Assembly (NCBI GenBank): GCA_028285035.1
Contig: JANQQF010000109.1
Coordinates: forward strand, 58,793-122,792
DNA length: 64,000 nucleotides
From: Phycisphaerae bacterium
Lineage (GTDB): Bacteria; Chloroflexota; Anaerolineae; 4572-78; J111
Direction of reading: 5' to 3'
The notes under the pieces are model-generated. The model was not told the DNA's origin. It saw only the letters and a list, made by a program, of their open reading frames with translations, and did not search any database. This document shows positions 54,433 to 62,602 of this stretch, piece after piece; the stretch's first letter is position 1; every line of letters starts with the position of its first letter. The position numbers and the translations under genes were made by a program.

Positions 54433-55230
54433 TCATTTAATTGATAATACAAAACATTCCCCATTTTCTACATCTGCCTCAAACTCCGGTGGAAGTTCAC
54501 CGGGCAGCCAACCCGGTTTGGTCATTTCAATAAAGATATATCGTTTACCTGTTGTATCATCATCGATAAATACACCATTAAGCCCGGCAAAAACGACACC
54601 CAGAGCAACGTGTGTTGGTAAAATAAGAAGGGCGGTTTGATATCCCAAGTTTTTTAGAATCGCTGCGGCTAAAATGGCCTGATCCTCACAATCCCCCGTC
54701 TTATCGACTAACGTTTCAATGGGATATTTTGGGTGTTCAATAAGTTCACCCGTTCCCTCTGATAAATCTCGCTCATATCGTATCGTTTGTTGGACATAGG
54801 CGATGACGTTACACAGATGTTCATAGCTGCTATATCCCTGTTGGTGGCCTAAATCAAATAATTGGTTAGCCAATGTTTCAATCTCTGTTATATTGGGCGT
54901 CACATATTGATGAAATCGATAGGCATTGGTATCACGGTGATGTTTGTGATAATCACTGTATCTTTCCCGATTAATCGATAAGCTGATCGAAAAATTCTGT
55001 TTTGTCAGCCGTTTAAGCAATGATCCGCGTAAGGGAAATTCCCAATGATACTCACGCTCAATCGTTGACTGAGTTTCTGCCTGATTTAATGGATTTTGTG
55101 GTAATGGAGGCTCTGATTCTTTGTTTCTATGTATCATTACAATAGCGGCTAAGATGAGTAGTAGTAGACCGAAAAGAATAAAGAGAATGGAGGCTGCTGC
55201 TATTAACAGAACTATGATTAGACTGTCCAG
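54433..55230 (-). CDS. Membrane-anchored transglutaminase-like protein (probable CTG start)
   Basis: A transglutaminase-like/cysteine-protease-fold protein: KTGDCEDQAILAAAIL carries the catalytic Cys, THVALGV the His, and the acid lies in the FIDDDTTGKRYIFIEMTKPGW region. A start at the first ATG (55137) would give a soluble 234-residue protein. The frame, however, continues upstream with a clear membrane helix (SLIIVLLIAAASILFILFG, LLLLILAAIV) and no ATG, GTG or TTG. A CTG at 55230 lies 6 bases after GGAGG, giving about 265 residues with an N-terminal anchor. I favour that start. The topology would place the catalytic domain in the cytoplasm or outside depending on orientation. Confidence 0.8.
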   Translation of the reverse strand: MDSLIIVLLIAAASILFILFGLLLLILAAIVMIHRNKESEPPLPQNPLNQAETQSTIEREYHWEFPLRGSLLKRLTKQNFSISLSINRERYSDYHKHHRDTNAYRFHQYVTPNITEIETLANQLFDLGHQQGYSSYEHLCNVIAYVQQTIRYERDLSEGTGELIEHPKYPIETLVDKTGDCEDQAILAAAILKNLGYQTALLILPTHVALGVVFAGLNGVFIDDDTTGKRYIFIEMTKPGWLPGELPPEFEADVENGECFVLSIK

Positions 55231-55334
55231 GACGCACCTCCAGCTTGGGATTGACGTATAATAAGTGTAATAAAAGAATATGCCTAAAATCAGGTAACCT
55301 TGTTACAATAATTTGTAGTCTTCAAAAATACCTC

Positions 55335-55363
55335 TTGACAAATTATAAATTTTAACCTATTGT
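55335..55363 (+). promoter_or_regulatory. Promoter of the candidate small RNA
   Basis: A perfect TTGACA (55335-55340), 17-base spacer and TATTGT (55358-55363). No plus-strand protein gene starts until 55687, beyond a terminator at 55517-55546. Confidence 0.6.
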
Positions 55364-55369
55364 TTTGTC

Positions 55370-55546
55370 TATCTAATACGTTACGTGACCAAAAAATGAC
55401 GCTTTATAACATTATATCTCTCAATGTAATTATTAACCTCCTCCTCAATTTGAGGAGCCGTTTCTGCTTGGGAGGGTGGTGAAGCTAACCACATAACGAA
55501 GAATTTATTATTCCAAACGTCTCTCCAAGCGAGAGGCGTTTTTTTA
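55370..55546 (+). ncRNA. Candidate small RNA or small-protein transcript
   Basis: A good promoter and an intrinsic terminator bound about 175 bases. The interval has a tight hairpin, CTCCTCA-ATT-TGAGGAG (55441-55457), a GTGGT/ACCAC hairpin after it and the terminator stem. A 28-codon frame (ATG 55396 to TGA 55482) exists but lacks a ribosome binding site. It matches no RNA family I recognise. Confidence 0.4.
55517..55546 (+). terminator. Intrinsic terminator of the candidate small RNA
   Basis: ACGTCTCTC (55517-55525) pairs with GAGAGGCGT (55531-55539), 9 pairs with one G-U, followed by a T-run. Confidence 0.8.
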
Positions 55547-55554
55547 TTTCTAGG

Positions 55555-55658
55555 ATTTACGAGAATAGGGATAAACTGTCGCTTGAGCTTGTCGAAACCA
55601 AACATTTTGGTCCGCAAAACGTTATTTTCGACAGGCTCAATCAATGTTTTGCGTAAGT
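55555..55658. repeat. MITE-like repeat, copy B
   Basis: Second copy of the element at 49995-50098. It starts ATTTACGAG and ends GCGTAAGT, with internal TTGAGCTTGTCGAAA (55583-55597) and TTTCGACAGGCTCAA (55626-55640). It lies directly before the methyltransferase ribosome binding site. Confidence 0.7.
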
Positions 55659-55686
55659 TCTAATTTCCAAAGGAGTGTATAAAATA

Positions 55687-56454
55687 GTGAATCGAAAAGA
55701 CACAATATGGCAATCATCTAGCGTGGTTGATAACTATCTGGAAGGAGTTCGGGCGGCCCTGCCCTTAGCCACCGAACAAATTGAGGTGATGATGCGAGTC
55801 ATTGATTTAGCTGGGGAGCCAATTATCCGCTTTCTTGATTTAGGCTGTGGTGATGGCATCCTTGGGGCCACTATTCTTGAAAAATTTCCAGAGGCCCAAG
55901 GGTTATTCTTTGATTTTTCCGAACCGATGATTAGCGTCGCTCGTGAGAAATTGGGTGATGAAAACCCTAACATTGTTAGGCCTAACAATGTTAGACCTAA
56001 TCTTGAGTTCGTGGTCGGCGACTACGCCACCTCTGCCTGGCTGGAACAGGTACAACATTTAGCTCCGTATGACGCCATTGTGTCGGGCTACTCCATTCAT
56101 CACCAGCCTGATGCTCGGAAGAAGACTTTGTACGCCGAAATTTTTGATTTGCTCAAACCAGGTGGCCTTTTTATCAATATAGAACATGTGGCCGCTCCGA
56201 CCCCGTGGGTTGAACGCTTGTGGCACGTGGCCTTGGTGGACGGGGTTTATACTCAACAGCAGACTACAGGTGGCACAATGAGTTGGGACGAATTGGACCA
56301 GCGATTTCAAGAGTCCCCTGAAAATGAAGCTAACATCTTAGCCTTGGTTGAGGATCAGTGCGCCTGGTTACGAGACATCGGCTTTGTTGATGTTGATTGC
56401 TACTTCAAAGTATTTGGCTTGAGCGTTTTTGGTGGGCGGCGACCACGCGTATAA
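55687..56454 (+). CDS. SAM-dependent class I methyltransferase
   Basis: A 255-residue methyltransferase. Motif I is FLDLGCGDGILGATILEKFP, followed by LFFDFSEPMISVARE, a VVGDYATSAW motif II region, YDAIVSGYSIHHQPD and LLKPGGLFINIEHV (motif III). The start is GTG 55687, 11 bases after AAAGGAG; a GTG at 55675 overlaps that site. Between motif I and the VVGDY segment is a short repeat, PNIVRPNNVRP, encoded by a perfect DNA palindrome. The substrate is unknown. It is followed by an EamA transporter. Confidence 0.9.
   Translation: MNRKDTIWQSSSVVDNYLEGVRAALPLATEQIEVMMRVIDLAGEPIIRFLDLGCGDGILGATILEKFPEAQGLFFDFSEPMISVAREKLGDENPNIVRPNNVRPNLEFVVGDYATSAWLEQVQHLAPYDAIVSGYSIHHQPDARKKTLYAEIFDLLKPGGLFINIEHVAAPTPWVERLWHVALVDGVYTQQQTTGGTMSWDELDQRFQESPENEANILALVEDQCAWLRDIGFVDVDCYFKVFGLSVFGGRRPRV
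55967..55994. repeat. Perfect 28-bp palindrome inside the methyltransferase gene
   Basis: The left half CTAACATTGTTAGG (55967-55980) is followed with no spacer by its exact reverse complement CCTAACAATGTTAG (55981-55994). It stays in frame and encodes a repeated PN-x-VRP unit, so it looks like an in-frame insertion or local duplication. Confidence 0.85.
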
Positions 56455-56486
56455 TGCCATTATTCCCAAAATTCAGGAGACATCCT

Positions 56487-57404
56487 ATGTCTATACCCAG
56501 CAAAACCAAACAACCATCCAACTTCCATCTATTCGATATGCCCTATCTACTCTTATTTTTTGCCATCCTCTTCTGGGCGGGCAATGTCGTATTAGGTCGA
56601 GCCGTGCGGCTGGATGTACCGCCTGTCGGCTTGGCCTTTTGGCGGTGGTTTGCTGGCTTTCTCCTGATTATCGGCTTTGCCTGGCCGCACCTCAAACGGG
56701 ATTGGCCCGTTATCCTGCAACACAAAGGGATTATTCTTTGGCTCTCTTTTTTAGGTATTGCGGTTTTCAATACCCTGGTTTACACGGGCCTGCAATTCAC
56801 CACTGCCATCAACATTTTGCTCCTACAGGCCACGATGCCTCTCCTCATTATTGTGATGTCTTATTTCTTTTTTCGTGATGCCATTACCTTCCGGCAGGGG
56901 GTGGGGATTGTGTTTTCTCTGGGTGGGGTCTTAACGATCATTACGCAGGGGAACTGGCAAACCTTGGCGGGGTTGTCGCTTAACAGCGGGGATGTGTTGA
57001 TGCTGATCGCGGTTGTGTCCTATGCCGCCTACTCCGCCTTTCTCCGGCTTCGCCCCCAAATGCACCCCCTCAGCTTTATTGCCATCAGCTTTATCATTGG
57101 CTCGATTATGCTGCTGCCCTTTTACATCTGGGAAAACATTGTCGGTCGGGTGATGACTTTCGACCAGGTCACCCTACTCGCTGTTGGCTATGTGGCCATC
57201 TTCCCAGCTATTCTTTCCTACCTCTGCTTTAATCGGGGTGTTGACCTCGTCGGGGCCAATCGTGCCGGGCTATTCCTCTACTTAATGCCCGTCCTCGGCA
57301 GCATCCTCGCCATTCTCCTTCTCGGTGAACGCTTTCAACTGTTCCACGCCGTAGGCATTGGCCTAATTGTGGTGGGAATCGCCTTAGCCACGCGAAAACA
57401 CTAA
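56487..57404 (+). CDS. EamA-family (DMT) transporter
   Basis: A 305-residue membrane protein with about ten segments in two EamA halves: LLFFAILFWAGNVVLGRAV, PVGLAFWRWFAGFLL and FTTAINILLLQATMPL in the first half, GDVLMLIAVVSYAAYSAFLR and AGLFLYLMPVLGSILAILLLGE in the second. Members export metabolites or amino acids; the substrate cannot be told. The ATG at 56487 follows AGGAG; the open frame reaches back to 56397 but overlaps the methyltransferase. Confidence 0.92.
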   Translation: MSIPSKTKQPSNFHLFDMPYLLLFFAILFWAGNVVLGRAVRLDVPPVGLAFWRWFAGFLLIIGFAWPHLKRDWPVILQHKGIILWLSFLGIAVFNTLVYTGLQFTTAINILLLQATMPLLIIVMSYFFFRDAITFRQGVGIVFSLGGVLTIITQGNWQTLAGLSLNSGDVLMLIAVVSYAAYSAFLRLRPQMHPLSFIAISFIIGSIMLLPFYIWENIVGRVMTFDQVTLLAVGYVAIFPAILSYLCFNRGVDLVGANRAGLFLYLMPVLGSILAILLLGERFQLFHAVGIGLIVVGIALATRKH

Positions 57405-57584
57405 AGAATGTAAGTAATCCGTAAGAACTTTTAGAAAAAATGATAAATATCAATGAGTGATTTTTGCTCAAAATAAGATCAATTTGGCCGGTTACTTAAC
57501 CTTCCCCAAATTTTAATAAACTTTTCTTAAAATATTTGAGAATTTAACACAAAACTTAAATTGTTTTAAGTTTTGCGTGTTTAA

Positions 57585-57689
57585 TTTGATTGAGAAAGCG
57601 TAGTAAAGGTTAGGCACAAACAAAACTCTAACGCTTTGCTAACGGATTTCAAACGATTCTTATACTTAAGCAGTGGTATACTAAACACT
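57585..57689 (+). promoter_or_regulatory. 105-bp conserved promoter block of the 57856 gene
   Basis: CAAAC (57650-57654), exactly 20 bases, then GGTATACTA (57675-57683, with TATACT at 57677-57682). The whole block from TTTGATT (57585) aligns without gaps with 62264-62368 upstream of the paralog at 62603. The core also matches the promoter of the 51643 gene. The predicted leader is about 165 bases. The remainder of the 57405-57584 gap shows nothing else I can name. Confidence 0.7.
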
Positions 57690-57799
57690 GACTCAATCTA
57701 GCGGCAAAAACATAAAATTTTTGAGAGCACCTTAAAATTTTTAATAAAAAATTGGGGATTAGGACCAAACTCCCCTTTTTTCATTCACAGAGCGCGGTG

Positions 57800-57825
57800 C
57801 CTGTGATCTAGTCTCCCATCACAGG
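57800..57825 (+). promoter_or_regulatory. Leader hairpin of the 57856 gene
   Basis: CCTGTGAT (57800-57807) pairs with ATCACAGG (57818-57825) around a 10-base loop, about 30 bases before the start codon. A weaker GGGGA/TCCCC hairpin with a T-run (57754-57781) lies upstream in the same leader and could act as an attenuator. Confidence 0.4.
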
Positions 57826-57855
57826 AGGCTATTATACTGAGAGGTAGGACAGACC

Positions 57856-60800
57856 ATGTTGTTTTTTAAGAACGCCGTTCGAATTATTTTCTTTACCTGT
57901 ATCATTGTTTTCAGTTCATCCTCAAAAGTGGCCCAGGCAGCCGACGTTTCTGTGTTTTCATATGAAAACCAAATGGGTGGACAATACATTGCTCCCCTAG
58001 AAGACGCGGTCAGGCAAGGTAATTTGTTTGATATACGTCAAGCTTATACCGCAACCTTACACGCTGAGAATCAATTTCAGAATGTTCAGCAAACATTTGG
58101 CTGGAACATTTATCTTCCGATGGTGTCTAAAGTGGATACCTCGGCTAACCCGGCCAACATTCTAAATGTTGGCCCCGGCGATAATCTACAATCCATCATC
58201 AATAATGCTAATCCAGGCGATACGATTCAACTGGAAGCGGGTATTTATTCAGACGACATTTTTATAACAGCGAGCGGTACTCCTGATAATTACATCACCA
58301 TCGAACCTGCCCCAGATGCTGTGGGGCAGGTTATTTTTGATGGAACTAACCCCAATTTTAACAATGGTTCGGACAACTGGATACTTTATACCGAGGTTGA
58401 TAATGCAGGGCGGGCGATTTATTACCGAGACATTTCCTGGGGGAAAAGTCAATGTAGTGGTTTAAATCGTAGCGTCGGATATGTCGGGGAACTGTATAAC
58501 GGTAAACGGATGCGTTACCTAAGTTTTGATAGCGAGCATGGCCTTGGCGAAACTGATGAGAATGGTAACCTGAAAGATGAATGGAGCGATTTTCTGGCGG
58601 CTCCAGCGGGCAAGGCTTACTATGTCTGTAACAGCAGTGATAGCCGTGGGCCTGAACACCGCCTTTACGCCGTTACCTATGGAGGAATTGACCCAGATGA
58701 CGCCGATGAGATGCTCATTTCAGAAATCGAGCATGGACTGTACTTAAATGGCGCAGATTATATTCGGATTAACGGATTACAGTTCCGTCACTTTGGTTTT
58801 TCAGCCATTCAACTCGTTGACCGGGTCACGAGAGATAGTAATAACTCAATCACTGATATCAATGGTAGTGCTCACAATATTATAGAAAATAATCAGTTTC
58901 ATGGAATTGGGACCAGTTCCATTCTCTTTTTGGGTCTCCGCAACCACCCCAGTGGAATCGCCAACAATGCAATACGCAACAATGTCTTTAGTGAAGACGG
59001 TTTTCGTGACGTAGGCTGGAACTGGCTGATTTCCTACAGATTGGGGCGCACTTCAACCGGATATATAAAACTCGATTCTACAGCCGACGCTAATGAGATT
59101 TACAGTAATACCTTTCTTGGTGGATTTGATGGGATTCAAATAAAACGTAACTCCACCGGATCAAGAATATACAACAATACGATTGTAAATTGTATGGATG
59201 ACGGGATTGAACTTGACCAAGACCCCGGCCCAAATATTCATGTATACGACAATTTTATTAATCATTGTTATAGTGGAATCTCATTACAAGACTGGGAAGA
59301 TGGCCCGACCTACATTTATCGTAATGTCATTGTCGGTGGTGATGACCCTGAAGGCCGCATAGCGAGTCATGGCGATGATCGGCAACAAGGCTATGCGACC
59401 GATTATGCCTTCAAAGTCGGCACGAAAAATGCTTTCCCGCCCGGCCCGCTCTATTTGTATCATAATACAATTCAGATTACTCGAGCCGATGGTGGCGGCA
59501 GTGGAATGCAAGATGCTGGCGGGGATCATTTTGGTAATGTAATCGCTCGTAATAACTTGTGGAATGTATCGAGCCGACCCTTTAACTTTGATGGGAATCT
59601 GCAAAATTTAGATTTTGACTGTGATAATATCCATGAAAATAGAGGAACAAACTTTATTCAGTGGGGCAGACAAATATTTTATCAAAGCGTGGCAGATTTC
59701 CGCAATGGAACTGGGTTGGAGCTAAACGGAATTTCTGACGAATCCACCAGTCTGGATAGTAATTGGCAGCTTCAAGCGGGGAGCCCTGAAATCGACGCGG
59801 GGTGTATTATTCCCGGCTTCAACGATGATTATCAGGGCAGTGCGCCTGACATTGGTGCTTTTGAGTATACAAACAACAATACTGTCCCTACTGCGACGCC
59901 TACCCCAACTCAAACGCCCACCCCGACACCAACGAACACTCCAACCTTGACTGCGACTACGATCGCAACTGAGACACCAACGCATACACCCACGGCAACC
60001 CCAACGAGCACTGCCTCGCCAACCCACACGCCATCACCAACGAACACTCCAACCCCAACTCCGACTGCGACCACGGATGAAATAAACACGCCAACGCATA
60101 CACCTACAGCAACACCAACAAGCACTCCTTCGCCAACTCCCACCACAATCATACCAAACACGCCAACGCATACACCTACGGCAACACCAACAAGCACCGC
60201 AACCGCGACCCCATCTGCAACTCATACCCCACCCCACACACCCACACCTACGACAATACCTGACAACACGGGCGTAGATGAATTATATCTTAGCTTAATC
60301 GATCGTATTATTTTGTTCGCCGGCACCCTCACTGATGTGCAAAACAGTGACATCATCAAATACAATGGCAATGATTTTGAAATGGTTTTTGATGGGGGAG
60401 ATGTTGGCGTTACAGGGAATGTGAACGCTTTCCATATCGTAGATGCCGATACAATCCTGTTTAATGTTCAGGCAGTAACCAACTTGCCGGGTGTGGGGGA
60501 TGTTGATGCCTCAGATATTATCCGATTTGATGGAACGTCGATGGGCGAGACAACCGAGGGGAACTTCACCCTCTACTTTGATGGCTCAGATGTTGGGTTA
60601 GACGCACCTGATGCCTCAGAATGGATCGATGCCTTTACGGTTCTAGATGATGGGCGGTTGTTGATTTCAACACAAGGTAATCCAAGTGTGCCAGGCTTGC
60701 CATCCGCTCGCGATGAGGATGTGTTGGCTTTTACCCCGACTGGATTAGGCAGCGACACCAGTGGGACCTGGACAATGTACCTTGATGGAGATGATATTGG

Positions 60801-62163
60801 CCTGGTGACTACGGATGATGGGATTAATGGGCTGCATGTGACTGGAGATAACACAGCTGTCTACTTGAGTACAACAGGGACTGCCTCATCAATTGAGGCT
60901 CGAGATGAAGATGTTGCCATCTGTAGCTTGGTGAGCGAGGGCGAAGATACAACTGTATGTAATTTCAACTCAAAATTGTACCTTGATGGATCACTCCTTG
61001 GTCTGACGCTTTATGACATTGATGGTATCAGCATATTTGGTGCAGCATCAGTCCCCACGCCCACACCTACTGCAACTCATACCCCATTGCCCACTGAAAC
61101 GTCGACGCCAACACCTACAGCCACCCATACAGCAACACCGACAGGCACCTCATTGCCAACTGAGACGCCAACATTGACACCCACGATCACGAGTACAGTC
61201 GTGGTTACGAATACCCCATTCCCAACAAACACACCAACAGCTTCGCCTACAAACACTCCGACAGCGACGAGTACATTGTTACCAACCGAGACACCAACAT
61301 TACTACCGACAAACACCCCGACAGCGACAAACACACCAACTGAAACATCGACACCGACCCCGACGAACACCCCAACCATCACGCCTACTACGCCCCCCAC
61401 AAACACGCCCATCCCCCAAGTCTCAGCCTGTAATCCGACGAATGGTTCAGGCGGGTTGGCTCCAGGTATTCACGATACAACAATTGCTGGTGTGAGAGCC
61501 ATTATTGTTGTGGGTGATGGTTATAACCCAAATACGCCAACCTACTTAGGCTTTCATGTGCATGGTGATGGCGGGAACATTCTTAATAGCTTTGTAAAAA
61601 GCTCAGACCCAGTGACAAGTTTTGTCAATGAGCAAGATTGGATTTTTGTCGCACCGGAAGCCCCGAATGAACAAAATGAGTGGTGGAAAAATTACAATGG
61701 TGACCATATTCAAATATTTGCCGATGTTCTAGATCATATGTTTGAGAATTATAATGTGTGTCGAGATACGGTCTTTGGCTCAAGCGGCTCTGGTGGCGGC
61801 GTGTTCTGGTCTGGGCAATTTTTTGTTGATCGAGGCGGTGAATACCCAGCCCACACGGTGTTAAGTTGTGGAGCCGGTGGTGGTAGTTCTAGTGACCGCC
61901 AAAAAGTTAATGCCTTGGGTGAAAATCCCGATATTGTTAGTCGATCAAGTTTCTTCTATTACTATGGAACACTTGATATAAGCGTCCCCCCATCTACGAT
62001 TGAAAATAGTATGGCAATGTATCAAAATGCTGGCTTTGATGTAGACGGTCTGGAACTTGCTACTGGCGGACATTGTAATGAGTGGCCGGGCCAAGGACTG
62101 CCAAATCAGCGAGAACGTATTGCCGAAAAATGGGGAGATTGGGTGATTGCGTTTGGTCTGTAA
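57856..62163 (+). CDS. Giant secreted modular protein: beta-helix, DGxDxGL-repeat domain, esterase
   Basis: A 1435-residue exoprotein. Signal peptide about 1-28 (ending KVAQAADVS); a head ending [10 protein letters not shown] near residue 90; a right-handed beta-helix about 105-670 ([20 protein letters not shown], then many rungs such as [15 protein letters not shown]); a Thr-Pro stalk about 678-801; a domain about 805-1065 made of four repeats with [29 protein letters not shown] and [10 protein letters not shown]; a second Thr-Pro stalk about 1067-1188; and an alpha/beta-hydrolase about 1190-1435 with nucleophile GSSGSGGG, an Asp in [10 protein letters not shown] and His in GGHCNEWPG. The esterase resembles PHB-depolymerase-type enzymes. 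It probably acts on an external polymer. GAGAGGT precedes the ATG by 11 bases. Confidence 0.87.
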   Translation: MLFFKNAVRIIFFTCIIVFSSSSKVAQAADVSVFSYENQMGGQYIAPLEDAVRQGNLFDIRQAYTATLHAENQFQNVQQTFGWNIYLPMVSKVDTSANPANILNVGPGDNLQSIINNANPGDTIQLEAGIYSDDIFITASGTPDNYITIEPAPDAVGQVIFDGTNPNFNNGSDNWILYTEVDNAGRAIYYRDISWGKSQCSGLNRSVGYVGELYNGKRMRYLSFDSEHGLGETDENGNLKDEWSDFLAAPAGKAYYVCNSSDSRGPEHRLYAVTYGGIDPDDADEMLISEIEHGLYLNGADYIRINGLQFRHFGFSAIQLVDRVTRDSNNSITDINGSAHNIIENNQFHGIGTSSILFLGLRNHPSGIANNAIRNNVFSEDGFRDVGWNWLISYRLGRTSTGYIKLDSTADANEIYSNTFLGGFDGIQIKRNSTGSRIYNNTIVNCMDDGIELDQDPGPNIHVYDNFINHCYSGISLQDWEDGPTYIYRNVIVGGDDPEGRIASHGDDRQQGYATDYAFKVGTKNAFPPGPLYLYHNTIQITRADGGGSGMQDAGGDHFGNVIARNNLWNVSSRPFNFDGNLQNLDFDCDNIHENRGTNFIQWGRQIFYQSVADFRNGTGLELNGISDESTSLDSNWQLQAGSPEIDAGCIIPGFNDDYQGSAPDIGAFEYTNNNTVPTATPTPTQTPTPTPTNTPTLTATTIATETPTHTPTATPTSTASPTHTPSPTNTPTPTPTATTDEINTPTHTPTATPTSTPSPTPTTIIPNTPTHTPTATPTSTATATPSATHTPPHTPTPTTIPDNTGVDELYLSLIDRIILFAGTLTDVQNSDIIKYNGNDFEMVFDGGDVGVTGNVNAFHIVDADTILFNVQAVTNLPGVGDVDASDIIRFDGTSMGETTEGNFTLYFDGSDVGLDAPDASEWIDAFTVLDDGRLLISTQGNPSVPGLPSARDEDVLAFTPTGLGSDTSGTWTMYLDGDDIGLVTTDDGINGLHVTGDNTAVYLSTTGTASSIEARDEDVAICSLVSEGEDTTVCNFNSKLYLDGSLLGLTLYDIDGISIFGAASVPTPTPTATHTPLPTETSTPTPTATHTATPTGTSLPTETPTLTPTITSTVVVTNTPFPTNTPTASPTNTPTATSTLLPTETPTLLPTNTPTATNTPTETSTPTPTNTPTITPTTPPTNTPIPQVSACNPTNGSGGLAPGIHDTTIAGVRAIIVVGDGYNPNTPTYLGFHVHGDGGNILNSFVKSSDPVTSFVNEQDWIFVAPEAPNEQNEWWKNYNGDHIQIFADVLDHMFENYNVCRDTVFGSSGSGGGVFWSGQFFVDRGGEYPAHTVLSCGAGGGSSSDRQKVNALGENPDIVSRSSFFYYYGTLDISVPPSTIENSMAMYQNAGFDVDGLELATGGHCNEWPGQGLPNQRERIAEKWGDWVIAFGL

Positions 62164-62208
62164 TCTACCATTGCCCAAGACTATAGATATCATAAATTAA
62201 GCATTACA

Positions 62209-62242
62209 GAGGCTCCAGTAACGATCACTGGAGCCTCCTGCT
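62209..62242 (+). terminator. Intrinsic terminator after the 57856 gene
   Basis: A perfect 11-bp stem, GAGGCTCCAGT (62209-62219) with ACTGGAGCCTC (62227-62237), 7-base loop, followed after 3 bases by TTTTT. Confidence 0.78.
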
Positions 62243-62263
62243 TTTTAGTAGCTGGCTCAGTCA

Positions 62264-62368
62264 TTTGATTAAAAAAGCGTAACATAGTTTGACCACTAAC
62301 AAAACCCTCACACCTTACTAACAAATCTCAAACATTTTAAGCGTGTAAATAGTGGTATAGTAAACAAC
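62264..62368 (+). promoter_or_regulatory. 105-bp conserved promoter block of the 62603 gene
   Basis: Ungapped counterpart of 57585-57689, with CAAAC at 62329-62333, 20 bases, and GGTATAGTA from 62354 (TATAGT at 62356-62361). The predicted leader is about 235 bases and ends in GAGAGGT 11 bases before the ATG, the same spacing as in the paralog at 57856. A CTTGA/TCAAG hairpin lies in the leader near 62395-62425. Confidence 0.7.
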
Positions 62369-62602
62369 GACTCGGCTTAATATTGTTAAAGCGACTTGAG
62401 TCCTTTGATAAAAATCAAGTATTAAGCACGAAATCCCCCCTCCCCATTCCCAAACCAAGGTATACATCCTATTCATCCAGTCATAACTTTCTAAGCTTTT
62501 GTGAGGAATCATGAGACAAGAAATTTGGTTTAGTTTTCTATGTCCCGATCAGCAAGTCTCTTGTCGAGCTAAGCTAAGTGTTAATGAGAGGTGTGAAACA
62601 TC

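Noticed and set aside
55440..55546. T-box leader
   Set aside because: GGGTGG is present but the ACCGCG continuation and a specifier region are absent, and no aminoacyl-tRNA synthetase or amino-acid gene follows.
59910..61412. Minus-strand frames rich in Val-Gly ([10 protein letters not shown]) opposite the Thr-Pro linkers
   Set aside because: They are the antisense reading of repetitive Thr-Pro codons and lack start signals.
59890..61420. Possible CRISPR-like or minisatellite array
   Set aside because: The repeated units are Thr-Pro codons in frame in a long gene, with irregular period and no spacers.
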